Of a stretch of 64,000 bases of DNA, positions 39,019 to 50,744 are shown piece after piece. Both the position numbers and the translations under genes were made by a program. The notes beneath the pieces were generated by a model, which was given only the letters and a program-made list of their open reading frames with translations, was not told where the DNA came from and did not search any database. Where the stretch lies: positions 700,529,257 through 700,593,256 of the forward strand of contig OX422209.1 in NCBI GenBank assembly GCA_949130495.1, in the 5' to 3' direction. Numbering within the stretch: position 1 is the stretch's first letter; each line of letters opens with the position of its first letter. The DNA is from Sambucus nigra. Taxonomy: Eukaryota; Streptophyta; Magnoliopsida; Dipsacales; Adoxaceae.

Positions 39019-39179
39019 TCTATATAATAAGGAATAGAATAGCTGACACTATTCCATAAGTTGACAACTTAATAAGACGTTAGGATTGAATGGAGCAAAA
39101 TTGAATCCAATGGCTCACATTTTGTTATTGTAGGATGGTGAAGGTTTTCCCTCCTTTTCCATTCTCACCTTCACTTTGT

Positions 39180-39356
39180 TTCAAATTAGAGGGTCCTTTT
39201 TGTAAAAAAACCCTACTCTCCCCTCAATCACCTCACGATCAATCACCACATACCATACCCACTTAGAGCATCATACACTCAACCTCTCACGAATATCTCT
39301 CGCTCTCTGCTCCCTCTCTCGATTTCCTCTCTCGCTCTCGCAACATTAACAACAAG
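39180..39356 (+). pseudogene. Leader-exon-like captured fragment
   Basis: A CT-rich segment (CTCTCGCTCTCTGCTCCCTC and similar) ending GCAACATTAACAACAAG/GTAAATCTC looks like a plant 5' untranslated exon with a splice donor. A second small candidate exon (39834-39870) sits between TTTTAG and GTATTT. No protein can be assigned. Such pieces are expected in gene-capturing Helitrons. Confidence 0.35.
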
Positions 39357-40557
39357 GTAAATCTCTATGATCTATCTTGGTTTTGTTGGGTTGTTTTGGA
39401 GTTTTTGTGTCCGATGCTCTATATAAGATCTCCGATTTGGAGTTTTTGTGTTTAAGAATGTTTTTTTTGTTCATTTGGGTATTTTGTGATTAAGAATGTT
39501 TTTTTGTTGGTTTGGGTTTTTTTCTAGTGATAATTCTGTATATTCCATTTTTGTATGTACATTTTTCTGTATATGAAATTTTTCTGTGTATGCGATTTTT
39601 CTGTATATGACATTTTTGTTTGTTCCTTTAAATACTGAGGTGATATGGTCTCTGTGTTCGACTAAATGCCCCAGTGACGATCTATTAGTTGCCAACTTCT
39701 TCTCTTGATTAATGTTGATATTATCCTAAAGATTATTAAAGATTGGTATCATTTTGTTTGGTTTGTTGAAATGACCTAATTATTAATGTTGTGTATTGGT
39801 TGGATTGATTTAATTTTTATTCATTTCTTTTAGGTGAAAAAGTTGACTAGAGGAGAAGTGAACAAATTAGGTATTTCTCACCCCTCTTCCTCTATTGTGT
39901 TTGTTTCAATGATTAAAGCATTGGATTGGAGATATTCATTACTGTTTAATTGTCATTTTAGGTGTCCTTTGCATGTTAGTTCTTTATTCTTTACTATAGA
40001 TTCATTGATTAGGGGATTTGGTTACCATTTGAGTTGTTTTTCAAAAAATGTTCAACTTACATGAAAATTGAATATTTCATGAATTTGCCGATTTGGAACT
40101 CTTATATTTAGAATTGTTACCTATTATTTGACACCTAATGTTGTATTCATACCCAAATCTCTGTTTTACTTTGCTTCTGTAGTTTGAGGTTTGGAATTTT
40201 TATGAATAGGCATTTTGTTCCTTTTTCCCTTTTGGACACCTCTTCGGCATGTTTTGGCAACACAAAATAATGTTACATGTTTCGGATTCCCTTCTTTGGC
40301 ATGTGCAACACTAATTAAGGTTTTACAGAGATTACTAAATATGACAACAAAACTTGCTGGGATACAAAGCGGCATGCTTTACTAATTTTATTTATTTTTG
40401 TTGTTGTAAACTCCATCTCGGTCTCATCAGGTATGTACTCTTAGATCTCTGTTTCATTTTTTTATGTTGATTATTGTGGACTTTAATCTATAACAGGTTT
40501 CTTGATGTTTGTTATGTACACACTTTTCAAATTTCAATTTTATTATTATATTCATTT

Positions 40558-40738
40558 GAATAATGATATGAGTACAAAATAACTCCTCCAAATGTCTCCC
40601 AAATCTGATGTGGACGCCACATCATTCTCTCATATGCCTATCATTTATTGCCATGTGGTGGGGGTCCCGCCAGGGCACAAAAAACAAGTCATTTTGGGGG
40701 ACATTTGGGGGAGTTATTTGGGGTATGTAGCATTACTC
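40558..40738. mobile_element. Mutator-type MITE (181 bp) nested in the Helitron
   Basis: Imperfect inverted repeats of about 45 bases: the left arm starts GAATAATGATATGAGTACAA and continues AACTCCTCCAAATGTC; the right end, reverse-complemented, starts GAGTAATGCTACATACCCC and continues AACTCCCCCAAATGTC. Both flanks carry TATTCATTT (40549-40557 and 40739-40747), a perfect 9-bp target duplication, the hallmark of Mutator-like elements. There is no coding capacity. Confidence 0.9.
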
Positions 40739-40994
40739 TATTCATTTTGTACAGGGCTTAAACCATAAATCTAACTTTTTATATTTTTTTTTGTTTTATC
40801 TGCCCTCCGATTTCAGTTTTGTAATTTTGTTTGTTTTAGATTGATAAAAGGATGTTTAGAAATGGTTCACATAACATTTTTTCTTCCTGTGTGTTCTTTT
40901 ACCCACTTTTTGTTTCTATCTTTTCATATTTTCATACAAATGTATTTTGCCCTGTGTTTTATGAAGAAATTTGTCTGACATGGCAAAATCTGAA

Positions 40995-41322
40995 GCTGCA
41001 AAGTGCCTTTCCAAAGATCATAAAGACTGGATTTGCATCTATCAATCTCATATACTTTTTCATGGCAGGCCCTGATGAGGTGAAGTAAAGTACTAGAATA
41101 TTTAAAGACAGATAAATGGGTCCTTAAGTTACAGTAAAAATTCATACTGATTTTGAAAGGGGGCTAATTTATGCTAAGGACATAATATATGATGATCTGA
41201 AGGAACTCTTGAATATTATGTCAATTATGGTGGGAAGTATAGACGAGGGGAAGGCTTAAATGGTCCAAGGCAGAGACATCATCTTTTTCAATTCAACATC
41301 TGTGGTTGTGGGAAGAAAAAGA
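40995..41322 (+). pseudogene. OLA1: Obg-like ATPase (OLA1/YchF) C-terminal fragment, captured
   Basis: One plus-strand frame reads [20 protein letters not shown], then [10 protein letters not shown], a stop (41086-41088), then IHTDFERGLIYAKDI, DDLKEL, and after a second stop VQGRDIIFFNSTSVVVGRKR. These are the ordered blocks of the C-terminal TGS domain of Obg-like ATPase 1, a conserved cytosolic P-loop ATPase of the YchF family; the final part corresponds to the conserved VQDGDIIFFKFNV end. The segment that links GPDEVK to IHTDF is still recognisable at DNA level, so blocks are contiguous with no intron visible. The ATP-binding G domain is absent. Two in-frame stops make it a pseudogene. Upstream sequence is intron-like. 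It lies inside the Helitron, consistent with gene-fragment capture. Confidence 0.8.
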
Positions 41323-43430
41323 CATACGTATGAGCAAAATGGAGGTTGAAATTTCAAAGCCTATGAGGTACGAAACACTTAAATTTGTGTGTGTTCATGC
41401 ATTCTTGAACACTTACAAAGCCTGTTAGTATGTGTTCATATATTCTTGATACTTTCTTCGCTTGCAAAGTTTTTTTTCTTCATATACTCGATTTTGTGAT
41501 GTTTTGGAATTGGGGGTAATGGCTCTCGATAGGTTGCTCTTTTGATTTTGAGTTTCTAATGTGTATAGTATTTCGTCCTTTTTGTTAGCCTATTTTACAC
41601 AATTACTTCTCTAACGCTCTATTTTATTCTTTCTAAAAGTCTATTTTTTCAACACTAATGTGTTTACTGTATTTCCCATTTTCTGTTCGTGTTTGTTTTT
41701 ATAAAAAAAGTGGGTGTAAATGTGTATGTGCGTTTATTTTTGAATAAGTTAATGCACTTTCAAATTTTTTTCTGTAGACTTTTATGTATAATCTGTTTTA
41801 ATAGATTGACAGTAATCTGACATGGCAATGCCGAAATATTCATTTGTCTTTATTTATAAGTTAACATCAAACAAAACTAAAGTATTACTAATGTGAATTT
41901 TTCTCTTTCGTTTTGAGATGATTTTATCATTCACTATTATGGAAAATTACTTTCCTATATTTTTTATTTAACGGTGGGGAATGGGATGCCAAGGGCCATA
42001 CATGTCGTTATCATACTATCAGGAATTATTGTTTTAAACAATATATCAGGTTGTTAACAACTATGGTGAACTGAAGTATATGAGTAGTACCACAGTGCTG
42101 CTAGGATTGAGCACATTTATTGAAGGCAATAGTAGTTTTTGTTTAAAGGTGAAGGCACCTATTACTATTGAATTACATTGAGCTTTTATTTGTACCAGTG
42201 TACTAAATTCCATTTCATACACCATTTGCTCTATGAAAAGGTTATTGTGAAGGTTTATTTCTACAAAATAACTAGGACTGTTTTCACATTATATAGGTGC
42301 GGGGTACATGTAAAGTTTATTACCACTATTATATGGTTTTGTTTTATAATTTATCAAGTGTTAAATGTACCATTGGATTATATATTTTTAAAATAGTCCT
42401 GTGTTTAGTATCGCATATTTGTTATAATCTACTATTCTTTTGGATTTATTACGTATTGCTAGTACAAGTATAGAACGCCATTTAAACCTTTTTAGTCTTG
42501 AACTTCAAAATAAGTCTCATTTGCATTCTCATGATGATCATGTACTTCAAATTTTTTCAAGTGGTTGTCATGTACCCATGCATTCCATTAGAATGAGTTA
42601 GAATGGTTGTGAGATATGTGGTTGTTTGTGGTTCGGACACGTGTATAGTTTGGTGTTGGTAGAGTAATAATTTAAGCGGTGGGATTTGGTCTTCCCACAC
42701 TGAATTCTTGCAGAAATTACATTATTTAAATATTACTCTACTTATGTACTCATTTTAGAGGTTCGGTACTATTTAAATTTGTGTGTACGTTCTTCATTTT
42801 TAATTTTTGTTCTATAATTTCAATATCTAACAAACAACCTTTGTTCTCGGTTGCATTTTTGGCTGGTGGGTGACATACATTCATAAGAGCGAGGTAGACA
42901 TCGATCAATTTCTTTTGTTGCAATCCCTCACATTGTATTTCTATTTAAATTTCTCACACGTCTGTCTTGAAATAAAATTGATGTTATTAGTTTTAGAGTA
43001 GATGGTTGGCTGCAATAATGAATCAATTTTAGTGTTGATGTGAATTATAGTGTGGATGTTGTAATTTTATAACCTTTATTTAACACAGTAAGGATTCCCC
43101 ACCATTTCTTCCTTGGTCCTATATCAAAGACGCCAATGTGAGCAAAAACGAGCACAAAAGTGTTGGGTCCACACTAATGTGGGTGCTATGATTTGAAGGT
43201 AGTTTTGGAGATACTCCATTTTGCATTGAAAGATGTCTTCATGCGATAGGTTTTTCCATTGCATTCATGGCTACATATGGTATCTGGTATTAATGTTATC
43301 TACTTTTGTCTAGATTTTAAATTTCCCCATAAATAAAAGATTGAAGAAACTGCATTTAGTGCTCTTATTGTCTTAAAATACAATATATTTTGAAGTCTCG
43401 AAAACCTTAAAGTCTTTTGCCAAACTCCTA
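41323..43430. other. AT-rich Helitron interior, nothing recognised
   Basis: No protein resemblance, RNA gene or strong repeat seen. The open frame at 42178-42396 is composition-driven. Text such as TTTTGCAGG and GTATGT occurs but does not define exons. Confidence 0.5.
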
Positions 43431-43608
43431 AATGTCTCTCACACTTGCTGTCATCTTCTCTACTCTCTCTCAAACTCCTTTTCTTTCATCCATTTGCGCC
43501 GCTCATCACAGAAGCAGAGGCTCTATAATCTTCTCAGTTCTCACACACAACCGCACAACACAGAGGCTCTATAGAGGCTCTATACTCTGCTCGTCCTTCA
43601 ATCCAAGG
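43430..43608 (+). pseudogene. Second leader-exon-like captured fragment
   Basis: CT-rich sequence with GAGGCTCTATA repeated three times (about 43516, 43562 and 43574), ending CCTTCAATCCAAG/GTATTC, a splice-donor context. It could be a 5' untranslated or first exon. Downstream, 44025-44110 follows a clear acceptor (TTTCTTTGCAG) and reads NHGSNAKWRKKEGDTISYYY, and 44941-45113 follows GGCTTTGTAG with SGEMKVNMSYVQRRFPRK. I recognise none of these proteins. Confidence 0.35.
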
Positions 43609-45542
43609 TATTCTTTATTATTTCTAAAAACAATTATGCGTGTATTATCTGACCTGTGTATTATTTACGATATTAAAGGAGAATATTTCCCATTTGCATT
43701 CACTGCATTTTGGATACTTTAGTTTCAAGCCTCGGGTTTAGTAACAAATAGTGCATAAGACACGTGGTTGATGAACATGCACCCCGAGGGCAGTGGTGGG
43801 GGGATAGGGGTGGTGGTAAGTCTATTTTCTTCTGGGGGTTGATCAACTGTGCAATTATCTCAGGAGGAAGAAACACATAAACTTTTAATACTACTTTTAA
43901 TAACATTTTTTCTATTTTATTTATGGTGGGGGCTAGGGCCATCCCCCTTCCACTGCTCAGTTTTTATGACAAGCGCTTTTCTCATGTGGAACCATATTAT
44001 TATCTATATTTTGTTTCTTTGCAGAACCATGGTAGCAATGCTAAATGGAGGAAAAAAGAAGGGGATACGATTAGTTATTACTACAAGGCTGGTGAATCTA
44101 TGAGGGATATACATTTCCCATTTGATTGGCCATGTGATGAGTTCTCTTTTTGTGTTTCCCTCAAGAGTTTTTTATACCCATATATTTATGAATTAGTGTT
44201 ATCTATCCCCCTTATCCCCTCTTCTGCTAGACTGTGTTTCCCTCGGGAATTTTTATTTATAAAATGTTTAATTTAATTCGATTAGGACAGGCAAGTTAGA
44301 CCGGGTTGACCTTATAAAAAATTGGACCGACTAGGACTGGGTGACCGATGCAATCGGTCCGGTCTTGGTCAATTTATTTTTATGACCGGTTTAATCATTT
44401 CGATTCGTAAAAATCCCCAAAGAACACCCTTCTTTTGGCATGTCACATGTTTTAGAACATCGACTTACATGGGATAGAAGTACGAGCATGCCATCGACAT
44501 GACCATAACAAGTGTACGGGTAATTGTTTGGATGTCACTAAAAAAATAATAGTCAAAATGCTGAATATCAGTGTTGAGGCCAAAAAATGGCCTCAGCACT
44601 TCAACCATCCACCTATTATTGTCAAGGTTTCGATCAATGAATGTTGATTAACAATCATGTAGGTCCATCTCCTTTGTAATACTCAATAGTCATATTATGT
44701 GTAAGTAGATATGATTATGATATTCTAATCACGAGTATGTTGTTTTAGCTATTGAAGAGTTTTGAATATCAAAAGTGCTTCCAATTTATTTCAATTTTTT
44801 TTAAGTACTTATGTTATTACTCATTCAGTTAACATATTGAACTTTTTTAACTACTTCATTTGAATATACCACATTGAACTTTTGTAAATACTTCATTTGA
44901 ATATACGACATTCATTAGTGTTTGTGTCGGCTTTGTAGGTAATCACATCCGGGGAAATGAAAGTGAACATGAGCTATGTTCAACGCAGGTTTCCAAGAAA
45001 ATGTCAACATTCTGAAGTACAACTGGCACGACTAATTAAGGCTTTAGGTGCACAAAGCGATGCATAATTCGAATTTAGTGACGAAAAAGATGCTGGAACT
45101 AAATGTCAATAGGTAATCATCTTTAACAACCTTTAACTCCATTGTGTTATTGGGCATTGATGTTTTTCTACAATCCCACGGTGGTAACATGGGCAGGGCT
45201 TTATAGTCATTGTGCATATTGGGGCATAGAAAATTTATAACCCCCAATAGGGGGCTGATGCTTCATTTATTTAAAGAAAATCAATTTATGGACCAGAATT
45301 TAAGAGTACTCTGAGAATGTGCTTTGTGAATTTTTCATGGAATTTTTAGCGAATTAATTATAACTCACTAGTGTATTTATTATAAATCATATTCATGATG
45401 GCAATTCTTAGAATTTTACAAATTGCGTCATGTATTGAGATGAATTTCAAATGTATTGACATTAATTTTTCATTAATGGAATGAGCCGTTAATTTTTATT
45501 GGGTAATTGTCTGGATGTGTATTAGTGTTGTTGTTAACTGTT

Positions 45543-46045
45543 TATATTGTTGTACTATTTTTGTTTCTCAAATTGGGTTTTGTTAATCCTACAAACAAAA
45601 GAGACTCTGTCCAATTTTTTTAAAATGTTTACACATTTGCGAACTATTTATATTGTTTTACTATATTTATTTCTTGAATAGGGTGGTGGATAGTCCCATA
45701 AATAAAGGAAATTTTGTCCAATTTTTTAAAAATGTTTACACATTTATGTTATAAAAAATAATTTTCGACTTGAAAGTATTTGATGGTATGATCATATTTG
45801 TGCGAGATCCGTGACACTATTAGTATTATTGTCCATTATTTTTATTTGTTAAACATGACGGATCATCCTATAAACTAAGGGTATTTTGCGCAAATTTTTT
45901 AATTTTTTTACAAGTATTTTTATATATAATAGTTTACCATTATTATAACAAAATGAAATAAATATTGTTTACACTTAAATCATGGTGGATCGTTCTATAA
46001 ACAAGGTACATTCTACCTAAAAATTAAAATTTCTCACACTATTTT
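45543..46045 (+). repeat. Degenerate ~107-bp tandem repeat near the Helitron 3' end
   Basis: Two clear copies (from 45543 and 45650; TATATTGTTKTACTATWTTT, then GTCCAATTTTTTAAAA-TGTTTACACATTT) and two weaker ones (about 45825 and 45947) share GATC/GTCC-ATAAA-AA-GG and ACATTT blocks. Short tandem arrays close to the terminus are frequent in plant Helitrons. Confidence 0.7.
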
Positions 46046-46208
46046 GTGTTATAAGATAAGATTTTCTGACTTGATTATATAAGAATTAGTATTTCAGTGA
46101 ATCAAATTTTTGCCGTTTCGCAATTATGTACTTTTGAATTTTTTGTCGTTCTGCGATTACTTACTTTGAAAATTATCGGCCTGCCTTCAGGCACGGGCAT
46201 TCCGCTAG

Positions 46209-48300
46209 TATATATATACTTGTTATAGATATGGTAAAAACCTATTCAGTAACTTTGGTGCTTCGTTTCCTTCCAGTTATTTTGCATAAGTACCTATAGG
46301 CAATGATGAACACGACAGGGATGAGATTATAGCAGTAGGAGATATGCAGAGAAACTGATAAAAGAATAAGACTTTGAACCATGGTTTAAGGAAATTTTGC
46401 TTTCATAAATTCTTAGTTAGCTTAGTATGCATGGCTCAATTATGGTTTAGCATTTTGTAAGATAACACTAGCCCCTGAGAAATCAGGATGTGATAAGTTG
46501 GTATCAGATCCAAGCATAAGTTGGCATATACGGGACATAATTTTAAGATTATGATTAGGAAAGTTGCTCAAGTTATAAGAATAGTGAGAATAAGTCTTTT
46601 GGACAGGAATGAAGGAATATCAATCTTAAAACTTCATGACGAATATATGTGATACTAGGATATTGCCAAGGGAAATATTTTAAGGATCTAAATATAGTTG
46701 CGAGGATGAGATATTTATATATGGATTACGATATGCATTCTGGAAGTATAATCTTAAGAGATGTGATTGATCCAGATTTTTGGACTTTATCTAGTCAACA
46801 TAATCATTATGAATTTTCAGGATTATCAAGATGTGATTCAGGATTTAAAGGCATACTAAGAAAATTATCTTAGGAAGGGATTGTACATAATATGCTCCAC
46901 AAAGTCTGCATGTAGAACACAATTCTTTTATCAGAACTATTCAATTGACACTCTCCATAAGACTAAATTACTTCATTTGGAATTTCATTTTTATCTTTGT
47001 AAATTGTCTCATTTTTGTATTGACCCTTTTATTAATGCCTGTCGCATTCTACTCTTGTTATACTATATAGTATTACCATTAAATTACGAGACTAGATTGA
47101 TTATGTTATAATGGTACTTGAATAGGACTAGATGGAAAAAATTATAAATGAACTCCTTGATGAGAAATGGAAATGTCTTTAAGAACAAGTAGAAATATAA
47201 AAAATGCTAAGTTGAATCGTTTTACTCTTTAGAACATAACGACGTCATTTATTGAATCCAAGCCAAAAACTACAATTTTCCCAAGTTCTGCACAACTTTA
47301 GTATTGAATTATGATTAATAAATACTACAATATACCTTATAACCATTGTGAATTATTTTTCGAAGTTTCTATGACTCAGGATATCATTGAAAATTTAATA
47401 TTCCCAGAAAAAAATTTGAGTTATGCAGTGAAACATAATTTTTTATCCATAAACAACTAAAATAATTGTGATGTGATGAAATATTACCTAAACTTTATAG
47501 ATGACATTGATACCAAAAATATGGTTTACTTTATAAACCCTCTTTCCAAAAAAATTCCAATATGAAACCAAGATAATTTTGTTAACGAGCAATATAAATT
47601 TTCACGCCCGGTAGGTGATTTAAACTCGGTATTATTTCATGAAATGCTCATATCATTATATGACAACCCGAATACTTTATAAACTCCTTTGTGTTGTTGA
47701 AAATATGTTACGCTGGATGCGATTTTGATCTGGAAATAATAAGTTCAAGTTAACCGGATTCTATTGAATCCGTTTTTACATAGCATACAATATAACCAAG
47801 AAATAAACTACCGTTATACCCACGTCAGTATTATAATCCTGAAGGACTTAGTAATATTGAGTGCTTAGTTTTATTTGCCATATGAATGCCTCTCTTCAGA
47901 GTTTAGTCTTGACAATGTTACTTTATCTCTAGTAACCTGGATTGATTATCTCCGATTATTTGGATTAATTTATCTCCAAAAGTTTTGCATTGATTTGTTA
48001 TTTGTATTTCTATGAACCCTAAGTCTTTCTAACTGATAATTGTGGGTTATTATTTTATAAACCATTCACAACTTTAACCTTGTGAACCTGATATTTTTTA
48101 TTCCAGTGACATCATCATATGAATTATGAAATATTACTTTCAATGAATTATTGTTATACCTACCTGATGTCGCCAAAGTTTTATTTTAAATAAATAATTG
48201 TTGATCTTAATCACCAAGACCTTTGTACTATACAATGTCATATCTGAAACCCTTAGAATAGTCATTCTTTTCCTTATGTAGTAACTCAAAAAAATACTAA
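46209..48300. other. Degraded retrotransposon sequence, mostly unreadable
   Basis: A probable LTR end and primer binding site (46485-46511) imply that an LTR lies just left of it and that gag-pol once followed, but no gag, protease or RT motif can be read in 46512-48300 on either strand. The ORFs at 46649-46873 and 46881-47111 lack recognisable motifs. Confidence 0.4.
46485..46511 (+). other. LTR end and initiator-Met-tRNA primer binding site, degraded
   Basis: GGATGTGATAAG followed by TTGGTATCAGATCC resembles the common plant Ty3/gypsy junction in which an LTR ending in TGACA is followed by a site complementary to the 3' end of initiator methionine tRNA (TGGTATCAGAGC). One base of the site differs, and the LTR end appears mutated (TGATA). 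Orientation is plus. Confidence 0.55.
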
Positions 48301-48740
48301 GAAGATACAATAGATCACAGAAACACTTAAGGTAACAAAGATACATTGGACCCTTTAGTATTATCAAACACACTAACTCTGTGGCCTATCAATTAGATTT
48401 ACCAGTGGAATTGTCTAATATTCATTATGTGTTCCATGAGTTCTAGTTCCGTTAATATATTCCAACCCTAATACATGCCAACTTTATGACCACACCAACA
48501 ACTTGCCTTTTACAATTAAACCTTTTTCGAAACTTTAGGCTCCCGCTACCTCATATCGTTAGCCTACCCTTTATTTTGTATAGTTATCTTTCTTTCAAAA
48601 GTATACAAGATTCCTCGATAAATGTTCTTAGACCCAATAAGGAAAATTTTGGATAGAGAGTTCATTAAATTTAGAACTCCGTTGTAAGTGTGTTTACACT
48701 GCCTCCGAATAAAATTCTTCAACTATAGTCCCCCTATGAC
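48301..48740 (+). pseudogene. Ty3/gypsy integrase C-terminal remnant
   Basis: One frame reads RYIGPFSIIKHTNSVAYQLD, then LPVELSNIHYVFH, the highly conserved integrase C-terminal block of chromovirus-like elements, and a later segment (about 48640-48690) reads ILDREFIKFRTPL, matching the block after it. Stops are frequent. It lies upstream of RNase H and integrase N-terminal remnants of the same strand, so it cannot belong to the same unrearranged copy. Confidence 0.75.
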
Positions 48741-48977
48741 ACTTTGGAGTCCTAAACGGTATACTGTAACCATTTAGAGATCTAACAAAGAAATCATTAG
48801 TTCAAACCTCATACCAAGTACTTATATTCAACCTTAATACAAGTTTTTAGATAACCAATTAGTACCTACTCAAGAGAAATTCCTATTTACTCTTTATATT
48901 ATCTTCTGCATAAATATAGGATACCCGAAGTCCTTTATTATACAGTAAGATATCCCAAGATAAATTAAGATCACAAA

Positions 48978-49116
48978 AGTCGAGATACATCTTCACCTCA
49001 GGAAACTGGAATTTATGACGGAAACATTGAATGGAATTTTGAGGAATTATAGAATTAATTAAGACACCAATCCCAAAAAATGAAACATTATAGCCAATGC
49101 CTTAAGTCGTACCATG
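48978..49116 (+). pseudogene. Ty3/gypsy RNase H C-terminal remnant
   Basis: RYIFTSGNWNL and MEF-GIIELIKTPIPK in one frame and NIIANALSRTMS in another correspond to the KYIFTQKELN...W-E-L-DYD--I-YHPGKANVVADALSR end of the RNase H domain. The order and spacing are right. The remnant is followed at the expected distance by the integrase zinc-binding domain. Confidence 0.75.
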
Positions 49117-49342
49117 TCGAAAGATTTAATAATATAATTTCATAAGATATTATTGCTACCATAGAGAAATATGACCTTGAGCCAACCCCGCCATCTTTGA
49201 AATTAACCAATATTGTTGCTTATCCTAACTTGAAAAAGAAAATCTTAGAACAACCGCTCCCAAATTGCTTGTAATGCAACAACAAACCGAAAGTAAGAGT
49301 CGAGAATTATCACACGATAGGGAAACATGCCTACGATTTAGA

Positions 49343-49610
49343 GTTGGAATGTATGTATCTGATGAACCGTCACTACAATAAGAAATATTAAAAGAAGTCA
49401 ATCGTTCTATATTCATGATACATCCCAAATTTTTTAGATTTTATATATCAAAGACACGATATTAATGGCCAACATAAGAAGTAATATTGAGAACCTTAAA
49501 GGAAGATGTTTTACTTGTCAACAAGTAAGAACAGAACACCAATGTTAGTATTGATTTCTCCAACCTCATTATTTTTATCCAAATGGAAACTGTTATATAT
49601 TTCTAAAAGA
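49343..49610 (+). pseudogene. Ty3/gypsy integrase zinc-binding (HHCC) remnant
   Basis: YVSDEPSLQ, EILKEVNRSIFMIHPKF, and in the next frame NIRSNIENLKGRCFTCQQVR and TEHQ follow the integrase N-terminal pattern (EILEEAH-S-Y-IHPG...C--CQ-VK-EHQ). The first His of the HHCC set is replaced by Asn (EVN); the second (IHP) and the two cysteines (CFTCQ) are kept. Frame changes and stops abound. The catalytic core is no longer readable downstream. Confidence 0.8.
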
Positions 49611-50744
49611 TCAATACTAGGATTCGTAGTAATATTATCGATATGAACAACCCAGTCGGTGTACATAGAAGCTCAGATTACATCGAATGTTGGAATAAGG
49701 ACATGCCTTTTAGACTATATTAATTACCCCAATGAGTTAGATTAAATATCATTATGACTTAACGTTATCCTACCTTAAATACACCAAGTATTTGCTAGTA
49801 AGGTTCCAAACATTATTATGTACGACTTCAGTATTTGGATTCAATATACTTTAACCAGTAGTATTCTCTTGTTGAATAATATCAGTGATAGTAATCTCTT
49901 CCACATAGTTGTATAACTATACTTCAATTCCTTTTAGTAAACCCCATTTATCTATCTAGTCCAAAACTATCCAAAATTAAAGAATATGTCTAGAGTAGGA
50001 CCAATGTACTTTAAAGAATCATGTTACCTTTATATGTCTATGGTAGATTCCATGAGATGAATTCTACAATATTAGAGGCCATACCTATTGTGATCCATAA
50101 TGTGTCCGAAATTTTGAAGAAACTTCCTTACAAAATTATCAACTATATTGGAAAATCGATATATTTTCCTGACTAAATCGAAACGTGACTTAACAACATA
50201 GTAACATAATCTAGTAGATCCTTGGATTATCCGCTATCTATAAAGCTACCAATAGAAGAAACTAGCATTATACTGCAAGAGTAGAAATTGAAATTCCGAT
50301 AGAAAACTTGGCAATTTTATATAGAAAAAGTATATCTTTATATGAAATTCCTAATTATTTTTGGAAACCGCGAGTTACAATTTAGTTATCGTAAACCGTC
50401 ATTTTAAAAATTTACATATAAACTATTAATCCACCTTCCTCACATGAACTTATACTTCTACTTACCTATGGTGCAAACAAATATGAAACATTGTTATTTC
50501 GAAACCTATGGTATCCTTTTAAGAATACTACCATATCTTGAGATTCTTTTGTGAACGAATTTCATCACGGCGATATATAAAACATTATTATACGAAATAT
50601 ATACAAAGCTTGTAAAAATGCTGATTAATTATCTAAAACCTGTTGTTTCACCAATCCTGATTACGTTCGTATTTGTTATATGATTATGTGGCATGACTTA
50701 CAAATCCCGAAAGAATAACTTTGTAAATCCGTTGTAGTTACATG
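49611..50744. other. Unreadable retrotransposon-derived sequence
   Basis: Lies between plus-strand and minus-strand integrase remnants. No motif can be read with confidence in any frame; no repeats stand out. Confidence 0.4.

Larger units (their letters stand above)
39019..46208 (+). mobile_element. Non-autonomous Helitron (7.2 kb) with captured gene fragments
   Basis: The right end has the hairpin CCTGCC-TTCA-GGCACGGG and CATTCCGCTAG (46181-46208), nearly identical to the terminus at 38989-39018, followed by T. The proposed left end, TCTATATAATAAGGAATAG at 39019, begins with the required TC and abuts the CTAG of the first element, as in known head-to-tail Helitron insertions. Inside are an OLA1 gene fragment, leader- and exon-like pieces, a MULE MITE, and degenerate tandem repeats near the 3' end. 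I see no Rep/helicase sequence, so the element would rely on others. The 5' end is less certain than the 3' end. Confidence 0.6.
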
